Assembly: GCA_021792095.1 (NCBI GenBank)
Contig: JAJYVH010000001.1
Coordinates: 1 to 64,000 of the forward strand
Reading direction: 5' to 3'
Length of the DNA stretch: 64,000 nucleotides
Source of the DNA: Microcaldota archaeon
GTDB lineage: Archaea > Micrarchaeota > Micrarchaeia > Micrarchaeales > CABMGC01
Part shown: positions 17,205 through 27,254 of the stretch, one piece after another
How positions within the stretch are numbered: position 1 is the first letter of the stretch
Layout: every line of letters starts with the position of its first letter
The notes under the pieces: model-generated
Told to the model about the DNA's origin: nothing
Databases searched by the model: none
The model's input: only the letters and a program-made list of their open reading frames with translations
Position numbers and translations under genes: made by a program

Positions 17205-20200
17205 ATGCGTCTGAACGACTCCATCCCCTTCCTCCTGCTTCTCATTAGCCTGATTCCTCTCCTGGGCCTGGGCTATGCAGCGACGGCGCACGGCGCCCAT
17301 GCTGGCGCCGCCGTCGCCGGCGTATCGCTGGCAGCCGCGGGCGCAACGCAGGCGGTACAGCAGCCGGGCTGCAGCCCGGACGTATCGAACCCCACCAGGC
17401 AGACTGCCGGCCCCACAAACGTGTGCGGCAACGGCGTAGGCACGAGCTGCATAATCAACGGCTGCACGTGCCCGTCGTACTGCACGGTCAAGCAGGCAGG
17501 CAGCGGCGTCTGCCCACAGGAGGGCGCACAGTGCGTCTGCCCGCTTACGCAGCCTAGCAGCACCTCCACGAGCTGCAGCAACTACTGCGGCTCATCGGGA
17601 GCCGGCAGCACCGGTTGCGGAGGCTCCACAAGCATAAACTCGCCGGCCACCTGCTTCCTCACCGAGACAGCAACGCAGAGCTTCCAGGTGCAGGGCGGAG
17701 GCTCCATATACCAGAGCGGCACCACGCAGACGACGAACTCGCCGCAGGTCAGCAACGTGGTGGCTTACAACACATACAACGCCCCTGACTTCCTGCTCTG
17801 CCCGCTGGACGCCAACGCGCAGGGCAACCAGCACCCGACAGACCAAAGGTACTTCTACACCGGCGCCTACACGGGCGTGGCCGGCGACGCGTGCCTGAAC
17901 ACGCAGGACAGCCTGCAGACGCAAATCGCTTTCCCCACCTCCATCTCCTGGTCCACGGACTCGTGGGCTACCGCGAGCCCGGGCAGCCTGCAGGTAGACG
18001 GCCCTGGCTCGATGCAGATCCAGCTCCTAACTTACTCGCCGATGCTTGAGGTGAACGGCCAGGGCACGATAAGCAACGGCTACGACAGCAACACGTACAT
18101 ATTCCAGAGCGTGCCCTCGCAGGCCCAGAAGGCCCTTTGGACATGGCACGCTGTCTTCGTGAACATGAACGGCTACCTGCCCGATTCCTACACTGTGAGC
18201 GCGCAGCCTACCATACAGTTCACGTTCACTGTGTCGGGCACCAGCACGGCAACGAGCACAACCACAATATCCTCAGGCGGCGGGGCCGGCACAACGCTCA
18301 CCACGATAAACCCCAAGACCAAGCTGGCGCAGGGCGGTGCCGGCGGCCAGACGGCGCCCACGACCCAGGCGGGCGCAGCAGGAGGCCAGGCGAGCTTCTC
18401 CGGTACCTGCACCCCCAACTCCTGCATTCTCAACGGCTGCACGTGCCCGTCGAGCTGCCAGGTGGTGCAGGACAAATCCTGCCCGCAGGAGGGCGCGGAG
18501 TGCGTCTGCCCGCTGCAGACCAGCCGCTCGTCCACGACCACGCTGGAGACTTCAGTGTCCTCTACGTCGCAGTCCACTTCCACGTACCTGTCCGAGTCCA
18601 CGTCCGCCTCCACCTCGGCCTCCATCTCAGCCACCACGTACGAGTCGACGACTACGATAGAGTCAGGGCCGCAGTACTACACGTGCACGTACCCGTACAG
18701 CTACAGCGAGACATCCTCGCTGAGCGGCATATCGGCTACCCAGATACCATACACGGAGAACACGCCGAACGGGCCGAGCACCTTCAGCGCTGACGTAGTG
18801 CCGTACCTCACGTACGACTTCAACATAAGCGCGCCTGGCCTCCAGCTCATGAACCAGAGCTACGACATCTTCGGCCCGCTCAACTACTACAACCCGGCCA
18901 ACAGCATGGACCTCTTCCCGATAAACACGCCGGGCCAGTTCTACGTGAACTACAAGAACGAGCTCGTTTCCGGCAGCGAGAGCGCGATGGGCCAGCTCGG
19001 CTCCTTCATATCCCAGCTCGTCGGCCGGGGGCCGGGCAACGGGCTGCAGGGCGGAGGCTACGCGTCCGGTCCCATATCCGTTGCCGCCACCCCGACAGAC
19101 TTCGTCTTCGTCCTCAACCTGAGCAACGGCGGCACTTATTACCTCAACACGCTCAGGCTCATACCACAGGGCTACTACAACATGAGCAGCGACCAGCCCG
19201 GCAGCGTCTGCCAGAGCGGCTGCTCCACGCAGCAGCAGTGGGACAGCGCGTGGAACCAGTACTGGAGCAACACGATAGCTACGCAGAACAGCATCACCTA
19301 TCCGGTCGCAGCGCCGCTGAGCTTCGGCACCGAAGGCAGCGTCTGCAACCTGTTCCCGAGCGGCAGCCCCGGCAGCTTCGACTGCGAGTACTTCACCCCG
19401 CTCAACATAAGCGCTGACTACTACGGCGACGTCTTCGTGACCGGCTACGAGACGCAGTACGCTGTGCCCTGCACAAACCCCAACAACCTGAACACGTGCC
19501 ACACGAGCACGACGGCGGCGCCAGGGATAATGGAGATAAAGGGCGCCACCGGCTCGAGCCCGCAGGGCATAATCAGCGTATACGGCAGCAACGTGCCAGT
19601 GCTCGACGAGATAACGGCGTCGCCCACGGGACAGCAGGTCTACGCGGCCAACGCGAGCAGCGGATACATATACGCGTTCCAGGGCAACGACCTGACGTAC
19701 GAGGACAACTTCAGCCTCGCGTTCGCGCAGCAGAACCCGGTCACAGGGCAGGTGGCCGGCACGCTCAACATAAGCGACTACCTGTACAAGGGCGGCCTCT
19801 TCGGCGTGGCCTTCGACGGAATAGGTGGCACCCAGAACGTCATGGCTACCGGCACCGTCGGCGGGTCGACGCCGTGGCAGGGCCCCGCAACGGAATTCGA
19901 CACGGCGAGCAACCACCACCCGCTCGGCATACAGGACGTGAACGGCTACCTCTACGTGCTCGACGACTGGTCGGCCGCCATGGACTGGTACTCGTGCAAC
20001 CTGTGGGGCGGCGGCTGCCCTGAGACGCACCTCAACGCGCTGATGCTCAGGGTGCTGAACGTCAGCGGGGCTAACGTGCCCATAAACCCCACCCAGTTCA
20101 ACGACGTCTGGCAGCAGCAGGCATGCGGCGTGGCCGCAGGCTCCAACCCGTTGCCCAACAGCTGCAGCACCGACACGCTCAGCGAGGTCAACTCGCTGGT

Positions 20201-23200
20201 GCAGTGCACCCCGGGCTGCACGGTGCAGCAGGAGAATGCGTGCACCATAGGCAGCGGCGATTACGCGCAGTCGGGCTACGACTATGTGTGCGCGGCACCG
20301 GGCACGAAGTCCAGCACGTACTACAGCCTGGCCACGGGCACGTACGCAAGCAACCAGACATACCCGCCCTACGGCTGGGTGCTCTCGGCGAACGTCACGT
20401 TCAAGGACAGCGGCAACTCGTACGGCTTCTGCTCGTCCGGCAGCTGCTACAACAACCAGGTCAACATCAACAGCCCCTACCCGGCGATAGGGCCAGGGCT
20501 GCAGGATGCATACTCACCCATGACAGGCATAGGCTTCTCGGTGAACTACAACTCCACCATGGACATAGTGACGCCAACCACCACCAAGTGCGAGAACGGC
20601 TTCTTCGGCTACTGCTGGGGTGGCATAGGCACCGAGGTCTCCACGCCCCAGTATGCGGAGCTGCTGAGCGCGCGCATAAACATCGAGAACTACACGAAGC
20701 TGTTCGCGGGCTATCCGCAGTACAGCTGCTACAGCACCGATTCGGCGAAGGGCGGCGCCTGCACCTACTCGCCTGACGTCGGCAAGCTGGCCGGGCCCGT
20801 ATACACGATGAGCAACCCGTTCTACTACCTGGAGAACCAGGGCGCCACGCAGCTGCTTACGGCAGGCGGTGCATACTACTCGTCGTTCACCCCTACGACT
20901 GCGCCGGGCACGTACAAGAGCAGCGGCACGCTGCCGCAGCTCAGCATGCAGACCGGCGCAGGCTGGGGGCAGAGCGTGATAATCAGCGCCACGGCCTCGG
21001 ACCTCAAGGACCTGGTGCAGATATTCATAAGCGGAGTGAACAGCGGGGCTGCGGTGGCGCAGGGCACCGGGGCTGTGTCGTACATCGTGTGCCAGACAGC
21101 GCCAGGCATAGGCAGCCCATCGAGCCTCAACCCGCCAGGCTGCCTCGCGCCCGGCTCGTACACGGTGACCGCCACGCAGGTGGACAGCCAGGGCACCGTG
21201 GGCTACCCAGAGCCTTCGAACACGCTGACGGTGCAGGACACGCCGTACATCAGCCTGGAGTCGGGCACCGAGGACCTCGCGGCCACGGGCACGCCTGTGC
21301 CCGACAACGTCATAGCGATAGCGCCTGCAGGCGCAGCGGTCACAATGGAGCTCGTCTTCCCTGACGGCAGCACTGTCGTAGGGGCCCCGAACGCGGGCTA
21401 CGTCGAAGGCACGATATGCGACGGCGCCGGGACGTGGTGCCCTTCAGGCACCAGCGTGACCTCGAGCACTATAACGGCCCAGGAGCAGGGCAACTCGGGC
21501 GTGAGCTCCACGGCCACGCTTTACTACATACCGGCGGCGCCGACGGCGCCTGCACTGCCCACGGGCCAGACGCCTGTAGTGCTGGAGAGCAAGATCAGCG
21601 GCTACCTGATGGTGCCGTACAGGTACACGTACGAGGTGACGCAGACGTACAACGTGGGCCCCGGCATCAGCAGCGACAGCGCGTACACCTGCCCCACCGA
21701 GAGCCCGAGCGCGCCCCCGCAGACCGCCACCGTGTACACCGACGCGCTCATAACCGGCAGCTCCAACATGCTGCCTGCGGTGGTGGAGGGCGGCAGCACG
21801 TACCTGCAGAACCTGGTCACTGGCGGCTACTACGTGCCTAACGTCTCTGATTACGGGCTCATAGTGCCCAGGAACATACAGTACTACGCCCAGGGCAACA
21901 GGCTCTTCGGCTACGCTTATGTGAACGTGAGCGTGTGCGGCGCCTCCGGCACGGCCTCAGGCGGCATAGAGTGCTCGCAGAACTACCAGGCGCTGCTGAA
22001 CGCGACCAGGCAGATGCAGTACGACATCAGCGCGTACATGCAGCCCGACACTGGCGCAGGCCAGTACCAGAGCGGCTACGAGACCATGGGCGAGGTGCAG
22101 GTGCAGCCCGCGTCGTACGGCCAGGGCCTGGTGCCTGGCGCGACGCCAGCCGTGTTCACGGCCAACACGGCCGCGCTGTACTTCGAGAACGCGCCTTCGA
22201 TAATGACTGTGCAGCTCTTCGAGCTCTACAAGCAGGTGCTCTACGACAGCCCGCTCTACCTGTTCGTGAACGGCACCCAGTACCTGTTCTCGCACGCGGC
22301 CCCAGGCTGCGACCACCCAAGCTGCGTCACCACAAGCTCGCAGAGCCTGCTCGGCTACCAGCGCCTGATCTACGTCTTCGAGGACAGGTTCGGCAACAGC
22401 TTCTTCGCGCCCATAGACGCTGACGTGGCCAACCCGGTCACGCTCTCGCTGAGCGTCACGCCAGCGGTGGGCTCGCAGAACGCCAACTCCACCACCATAG
22501 CGATAAACGGCATAGCCGGCACGTACTCCGACTACGGCACTGTGTTCACGCCGCTGAGCCACGGGCAGGTGTACCTGTACTACGGCAGGGACATCAACTA
22601 CGCCGCCTACAACGCTGTGCTCGACCCGACCAACGCCATAGACTGCGCATTCAGCGTCAACGACACGGTGCCTGTCTCCTCGTGCGTAAGCTCCGACCCG
22701 GTGTCGGCAACGGACTACGCGAACAGCAACGTGCTTACCTTTGCCCCGGACTACAACTCACTAGGCGTCTGCAGCCCTCCGCCGAACAGCCTGCTCGCGC
22801 AAAACAACTACGGCTGCAACGTGTACGGCGCGCAGGGCCTGAAGGCCGCGTGCAGCAACGGGGCGCAGGGCGAGCAGCGCTTCTGCGAGCCCATCTTCTC
22901 GAACGGCACAGGCACTTGCACGCCGCAGCTCGGGCTCTTCGACATAGTGACGCCGAGCTCCGACGGCACGTTCAACACAGTCATAACTGCCTGCGGCTAC
23001 GGCCAGGAGTCTATAATAGCAAAGTACTACGGCTACCCCGGGCCCGAGCCGGTGAGCGCGTATCAGCCTACGCTGGCTGACAGCGAGAGCCAGGTGGGTT
23101 TCCAGTCGGGCGAGCTCTCTTTCGTGACGGCCAACGTGCTCAACTACCAGTACGCGCCCAACCAGACGGTGGCAGGATTCCAGATAGGGCTCCCGCTGCT

Positions 23201-23330
23201 GAGCTTCGGCTCGATAGACACGATCGCGCTAGCTGCCAGCTTGGCCAGCGTGATGCTGGTGCTGCTGCTGGGCTACCTGCGCTCTACGCGTAACCGGTAC
23301 TCGGGGAGCCATCGCGGTCGGAAGGCCTGA
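17205..23330 (+). CDS. Giant (2041 aa) secreted, membrane-anchored surface protein
   Basis: N-terminal signal segment, Thr/Ser-rich linkers, many N-x-S/T sequons, two Cys-rich modules, C-terminal TM then basic tail (LLGYLRSTRNRYSGSHRGRKA). Confidence 0.85.
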   Translation: MRLNDSIPFLLLLISLIPLLGLGYAATAHGAHAGAAVAGVSLAAAGATQAVQQPGCSPDVSNPTRQTAGPTNVCGNGVGTSCIINGCTCPSYCTVKQAGSGVCPQEGAQCVCPLTQPSSTSTSCSNYCGSSGAGSTGCGGSTSINSPATCFLTETATQSFQVQGGGSIYQSGTTQTTNSPQVSNVVAYNTYNAPDFLLCPLDANAQGNQHPTDQRYFYTGAYTGVAGDACLNTQDSLQTQIAFPTSISWSTDSWATASPGSLQVDGPGSMQIQLLTYSPMLEVNGQGTISNGYDSNTYIFQSVPSQAQKALWTWHAVFVNMNGYLPDSYTVSAQPTIQFTFTVSGTSTATSTTTISSGGGAGTTLTTINPKTKLAQGGAGGQTAPTTQAGAAGGQASFSGTCTPNSCILNGCTCPSSCQVVQDKSCPQEGAECVCPLQTSRSSTTTLETSVSSTSQSTSTYLSESTSASTSASISATTYESTTTIESGPQYYTCTYPYSYSETSSLSGISATQIPYTENTPNGPSTFSADVVPYLTYDFNISAPGLQLMNQSYDIFGPLNYYNPANSMDLFPINTPGQFYVNYKNELVSGSESAMGQLGSFISQLVGRGPGNGLQGGGYASGPISVAATPTDFVFVLNLSNGGTYYLNTLRLIPQGYYNMSSDQPGSVCQSGCSTQQQWDSAWNQYWSNTIATQNSITYPVAAPLSFGTEGSVCNLFPSGSPGSFDCEYFTPLNISADYYGDVFVTGYETQYAVPCTNPNNLNTCHTSTTAAPGIMEIKGATGSSPQGIISVYGSNVPVLDEITASPTGQQVYAANASSGYIYAFQGNDLTYEDNFSLAFAQQNPVTGQVAGTLNISDYLYKGGLFGVAFDGIGGTQNVMATGTVGGSTPWQGPATEFDTASNHHPLGIQDVNGYLYVLDDWSAAMDWYSCNLWGGGCPETHLNALMLRVLNVSGANVPINPTQFNDVWQQQACGVAAGSNPLPNSCSTDTLSEVNSLVQCTPGCTVQQENACTIGSGDYAQSGYDYVCAAPGTKSSTYYSLATGTYASNQTYPPYGWVLSANVTFKDSGNSYGFCSSGSCYNNQVNINSPYPAIGPGLQDAYSPMTGIGFSVNYNSTMDIVTPTTTKCENGFFGYCWGGIGTEVSTPQYAELLSARINIENYTKLFAGYPQYSCYSTDSAKGGACTYSPDVGKLAGPVYTMSNPFYYLENQGATQLLTAGGAYYSSFTPTTAPGTYKSSGTLPQLSMQTGAGWGQSVIISATASDLKDLVQIFISGVNSGAAVAQGTGAVSYIVCQTAPGIGSPSSLNPPGCLAPGSYTVTATQVDSQGTVGYPEPSNTLTVQDTPYISLESGTEDLAATGTPVPDNVIAIAPAGAAVTMELVFPDGSTVVGAPNAGYVEGTICDGAGTWCPSGTSVTSSTITAQEQGNSGVSSTATLYYIPAAPTAPALPTGQTPVVLESKISGYLMVPYRYTYEVTQTYNVGPGISSDSAYTCPTESPSAPPQTATVYTDALITGSSNMLPAVVEGGSTYLQNLVTGGYYVPNVSDYGLIVPRNIQYYAQGNRLFGYAYVNVSVCGASGTASGGIECSQNYQALLNATRQMQYDISAYMQPDTGAGQYQSGYETMGEVQVQPASYGQGLVPGATPAVFTANTAALYFENAPSIMTVQLFELYKQVLYDSPLYLFVNGTQYLFSHAAPGCDHPSCVTTSSQSLLGYQRLIYVFEDRFGNSFFAPIDADVANPVTLSLSVTPAVGSQNANSTTIAINGIAGTYSDYGTVFTPLSHGQVYLYYGRDINYAAYNAVLDPTNAIDCAFSVNDTVPVSSCVSSDPVSATDYANSNVLTFAPDYNSLGVCSPPPNSLLAQNNYGCNVYGAQGLKAACSNGAQGEQRFCEPIFSNGTGTCTPQLGLFDIVTPSSDGTFNTVITACGYGQESIIAKYYGYPGPEPVSAYQPTLADSESQVGFQSGELSFVTANVLNYQYAPNQTVAGFQIGLPLLSFGSIDTIALAASLASVMLVLLLGYLRSTRNRYSGSHRGRKA

Positions 23331-25194
23331 AGATGCCGCCGGTGCCGAACAGCGTATCGGGCGTCTCCCTGCTTCGCGAGCCTGCGCCGCGCCTCCTGGC
23401 GTCGTACACGGCCCTCTGGCGCTCCATGTAGCTCGCCAGGCCCCCTAAAAAGTCCTCCTCGCTGCCCTTGAACTGGTACACGCTCATCATCACGCCTATA
23501 AATTCGTGGTAGTTGGCCTTGATCGCGTCCTCCACCTCGGCCTCCGTCTTGCCCGTGAGCTCGGCTATGTGCCTTTCCACCGCCTGCGTGTGCGTCGCGT
23601 GCACTTTAACAGGCTCCGATTTTATGCCGAGTTCCGCGGCCTTCTTGGTCACCGCATTGTTCATCGCCCTGGAAAGCGAGCCCAGGTAATTCAGTTCCCC
23701 GTCGTCGAACATGCGCCCCCCGTCAAGCGATGACGCTATCTTTAGCTCGGCCAGTATGCCCATCACCTCGGCGTTTATGGCCGTGAGCTTCTTGATGTTG
23801 CGCCTGTCGTCCTTGGTGAGGCCGTCTATACGGTTCGTTATGTCCTGCAGGCTCTTCTCATACTTCTCGGCCACTACTGTCGTCACTACACGTTTCGCCA
23901 TCTCCTCGGCCTCCTTGTTAGCAAACTGATTGGCGGTATCCATAACGCTGCCCGTGCCCGCCTTTGCGCCAGAGCCTGCCGCGCCTGATGGGAAGCCGAA
24001 GCCCCTCATGTCGACGTCGCTGGCCTTCAGGTTGCCCAGATAGTCGCGCATATCGGCCATTATGCCTGTCTTTTCGGCCTTGTCCGCGGCCTTGTTCATG
24101 ACGTCGAAGAAGAGCGACCTCGCGACAGCTTCCTCCAGCGTGCTCTTCAGCGCCGCAAGATTTATTTTGTCCGCCCCTTCCAAGACATAGCTGTAAAGGT
24201 GGTTCACTTCCTTGCTGTTGAGCGCAGTGCCCAGCTTGTACATGCCCCGGGCCAGTATGTTATCCTTGTTCAGCGATTGCGACACCTTACTCCTGTAGTC
24301 GCCGGCGTATTCCGCTAGCTTGTCCAGCACGTGAAGCTCGGACTCCTTGTCCTTCCTCACGCCCTTCACCCACTTCTGGTTTTCCCCCATAAGCTGCCAA
24401 AGATAGGACCTGAACTTGTCCTGATCGCTTGGCGAATACTCAGACGCGGTGGCCTGCGCCATGCTCACCACCATGTTTGCTATGTCGCTCTTTTCGCCTG
24501 AAATATCGAATGCCATGATGGCGTCGCACTTCTTGATGAAGTCCCTGGTGCTCGCCAGTTCGTCCTCCTTTGCTTTCAGTATGTCCGCAGTTTCCTTGGC
24601 ATCCGCCTTTGCCCTTATCAGCGGCAGGTGTACACTGTCGACACTGGACTGCAGCTCCCTCTCCCTGTCCAGCAGGCCGCCGGTCATCTTGCCGGACACG
24701 GGGTCTGGCTTGCCGTCCAGCCTCTCGTCCAGCTCCTTGATCCTTTCCTCGGCCCTTTTGCGCTCGTCGCCTGCGAGGCCGCCGACCTTGGAGCGCAGTC
24801 CCTCACGCTCGTCAAAGAGGCCGACTCCTGTGTTGCCCGTCTTGGCATTCGGGCCCCCGTGCACCTCCATTTTTACCTTTTCCAGCTCCTTGGTGTCACT
24901 CTGGTATCTTTTGTTGCTGTTGGCCTTGGCCAGCAGCTTGCCGTATTCTGCCTGCTTCGCATCATGGTTCTTCCTGGAGTTTTCCACATCAGCTTCCAGC
25001 GCCTTCGCGGCAGCCTCCGCGTCCTTCTTTACGGGCGCTATGGTCTTGCTCAGGTCGTTGAACTTATCCAACTCCTCCTTAACGTGTTCCTTTGCCTTTT
25101 CAAACGCCCTGTCCGAAGTGCTTCTCGGCAGCGAGTTACCCACTTTCTCCATGCTAGCACCAAACATACTTATCAGCTCCCTATTTAATAGCAT
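23284..25194 (-). CDS. Large helical/coiled-coil protein, unknown function
   Basis: 636-aa ORF with codon-like structure and coiled-coil composition; overlaps the giant gene end by 47 bp. Confidence 0.72.
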   Translation of the reverse strand: MLLNRELISMFGASMEKVGNSLPRSTSDRAFEKAKEHVKEELDKFNDLSKTIAPVKKDAEAAAKALEADVENSRKNHDAKQAEYGKLLAKANSNKRYQSDTKELEKVKMEVHGGPNAKTGNTGVGLFDEREGLRSKVGGLAGDERKRAEERIKELDERLDGKPDPVSGKMTGGLLDRERELQSSVDSVHLPLIRAKADAKETADILKAKEDELASTRDFIKKCDAIMAFDISGEKSDIANMVVSMAQATASEYSPSDQDKFRSYLWQLMGENQKWVKGVRKDKESELHVLDKLAEYAGDYRSKVSQSLNKDNILARGMYKLGTALNSKEVNHLYSYVLEGADKINLAALKSTLEEAVARSLFFDVMNKAADKAEKTGIMADMRDYLGNLKASDVDMRGFGFPSGAAGSGAKAGTGSVMDTANQFANKEAEEMAKRVVTTVVAEKYEKSLQDITNRIDGLTKDDRRNIKKLTAINAEVMGILAELKIASSLDGGRMFDDGELNYLGSLSRAMNNAVTKKAAELGIKSEPVKVHATHTQAVERHIAELTGKTEAEVEDAIKANYHEFIGVMMSVYQFKGSEEDFLGGLASYMERQRAVYDARRRGAGSRSRETPDTLFGTGGIFRPSDRDGSPSTGYA

Positions 25195-25301
25195 TGACTT
25201 TTCAGCCCTGCTTCGGACGTGGTTGCCCGCCCGGCGGCGGCTGCTGGCGCGGCGCAGCGAGATACCTATTTATATGCGGGAATGCATAGCTTATATCGGG
25301 T

Positions 25302-26594
25302 GTGAGCATGCTCGAAGTGCTTCTTTCCTTCGGCGGCATAGAGGCGCTTATCCCGCTGATGATAGTGGTCATACTGATAGGGGCGGCCGCGGGCCTCACC
25401 AGGAAGTTCGACTTCCTTGCCTTCCTCGGCATAAGCACGTTAGCCGGCGTCGGATCGGGGTTCAGCGGCAGGGGCTCAATAAAGGGCAAGTCGGGATACG
25501 GAAGGACGGCAGGAGGCGCCCTTGCAGGGAAGGCACCCGTGAAGTCCAAGGTGCTAGTCGGCAAGGGCCTGAAGAAGGCGAAGGACGCCATGCAAACCCG
25601 CAAGCAGATGAAGCAGGAGAGGGATCTGGCCATGGCGGACGCGTTGGGCACGGCAACGACCGGGGTCACGAAGCCAAAGATAGAGGACAAGGCGGCCCAG
25701 ATGGCTCCGCATAAGTACGGCAGGGTGAGGATGGTGTTGGGGTACCTGCCCTCGATAGCCGGCATGTCGTGGATAGCGGGCTTGGCGTACGGGAGGAAAA
25801 AGCATGAAACGAAAAGGGGAAGGCTGACTACGGTGGTAAATCCGACAGGCGGCGCTACCATTACAAGGGAGGGCCGGATCAGGCCGGTGTACGGAAGGAC
25901 GAGAGGCGGAACAAATGACCAGGACCAGCAGACCGCGGGCGAAGCCGCCGGAGCGGAAGGAGCGGGAACCGCTACCCCTGCATTCGTGAAAGAACTTTCC
26001 GGACTTGAGGAAAAGAGGAAGAAGCTAAACGACGAGTATAACAAGAAGGCAAAAGAGATCGCAGATAAGCGTGCACGTTTGGAGAACATTAGCGATGAAA
26101 ATGCTAGATGGAGGAGAAGGTTGGAGAGCGACGCCAGGAAACGAAGGTTGGAGAGCGACGCCAGGAAACTTCGTAGTGATGTAGAACTCGAGAATGCAGT
26201 GCTTGAAAAACGCATCGAGAAGCTAAAGAACGCAAAGCGCGAATGGTACGACGCGTTGGCACTTTATGCACAGAAACAAGCAGGGACAACACGGGACCAG
26301 ACAGAGAAAAGACTTAAAGAGATACAGAAAGAGGCGTCCGGAGATAAAGGCCCAACAGGCAGGTTAAAGGACTTCCTATCCGACAACGCAAAGATCGTGG
26401 GAGCTGCGGGCAACACAGACAAGATACGTGATATCGAGGCTGAATCAGGAGCAAGGAAGGCGCACGAGGAGACGCCACTCCCTAGAGGAAGGGACGAGTT
26501 TCACGAGGATTGGGCGTGGGAGAGGGATAGGAAGAGAAGAGAAAAGGAGAATGCGCGCGAGACAAGAAGGGTAAAGAAGCAAGAGAGTCAGTAG
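25302..26594 (+). CDS. Membrane-anchored coiled-coil protein, unknown function
   Basis: N-terminal TM segments (IPLMIVVILIGAAAGL) then long charged helix; in-frame 27-bp tandem repeat. Confidence 0.7.
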   Translation: MSMLEVLLSFGGIEALIPLMIVVILIGAAAGLTRKFDFLAFLGISTLAGVGSGFSGRGSIKGKSGYGRTAGGALAGKAPVKSKVLVGKGLKKAKDAMQTRKQMKQERDLAMADALGTATTGVTKPKIEDKAAQMAPHKYGRVRMVLGYLPSIAGMSWIAGLAYGRKKHETKRGRLTTVVNPTGGATITREGRIRPVYGRTRGGTNDQDQQTAGEAAGAEGAGTATPAFVKELSGLEEKRKKLNDEYNKKAKEIADKRARLENISDENARWRRRLESDARKRRLESDARKLRSDVELENAVLEKRIEKLKNAKREWYDALALYAQKQAGTTRDQTEKRLKEIQKEASGDKGPTGRLKDFLSDNAKIVGAAGNTDKIRDIEAESGARKAHEETPLPRGRDEFHEDWAWERDRKRREKENARETRRVKKQESQ

Positions 26595-26702
26595 TCTTGG
26601 CGGAGCCACAGAGCCTGCGGGGGCCTACAAGATAAGATAAAACATAATTAACACTAGCACATACAATGAAATCAAAAAGAAAGGAAGCAAGAAAAGCAGG
26701 GG

Positions 26703-26849
26703 CTATGCCTCTGAGGACTCGTCGCTGTCGAAGTCGGAGTCGTCGCCGTCGCCGTCTTCCTCGTCGAGGTCGCCGCCTTCGCCCCCCTCTTCTTCGTCAT
26801 CCGACTCTTCGCCGCTCTCATCTTCCGGTTCTTCTTCTTTCTTCGCCAT
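26703..26849 (-). CDS. Small, strongly acidic protein (48 aa), unknown function
   Basis: MAKKEEEPEDESGEESDDEEEGGEGGDLDEEDGDGDDSDFDSDESSEA; AT-rich promoter-like region upstream. Confidence 0.6.
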   Translation of the reverse strand: MAKKEEEPEDESGEESDDEEEGGEGGDLDEEDGDGDDSDFDSDESSEA

Positions 26850-27029
26850 TATAACCAACTTCGCGAGCGCGCCACAGTAGGCCGCGCAGGCGCTGTTATC
26901 ATTCTCAAAAAACTATTTAATACTATCTTCTGGCTTAGGGGGCGCCTCCTGGCGCACAGCGCTCCGGCCCCGAGCCCGCTTCGCTACCTATTTTAAATCT
27001 TGGACGCAATGCATAGCCATGCACACCAG

Positions 27030-27101
27030 GGGCTTGTAGCTCAACGGTAGAGCGCCCGCTTTGCAGGCGGAAGGTTGCGGGTTCGAATCCCGCCAAGTCC
27101 A
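27030..27101 (+). tRNA. tRNA-Ala (TGC)
   Basis: GGGCTTG/CAAGTCC acceptor stem with G3:U70; anticodon loop TTTGCAG; T arm GCGGG-TTCGAAT-CCCGC; discriminator A. Confidence 0.95.
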
Positions 27102-27254
27102 TGCTTTCGCTTCTACAGTAAGATTTCTCCAGATAGGTGCACTCCTCATACAAAAGGACTAAACAAACACGCTTGGAGTACAATAGACGGATGTTGTGCG
27201 GTTCACTCAGGGGTGCCTCCAAGTAAATTGTTAAAACCCATGAATCGCACGCTT

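Noticed and set aside
18663-20030. 455-aa minus-strand ORF inside the giant surface gene
   Set aside because: Low-complexity V/A/R/H-rich product lying antisense to a convincing secreted protein; typical GC-rich shadow ORF.
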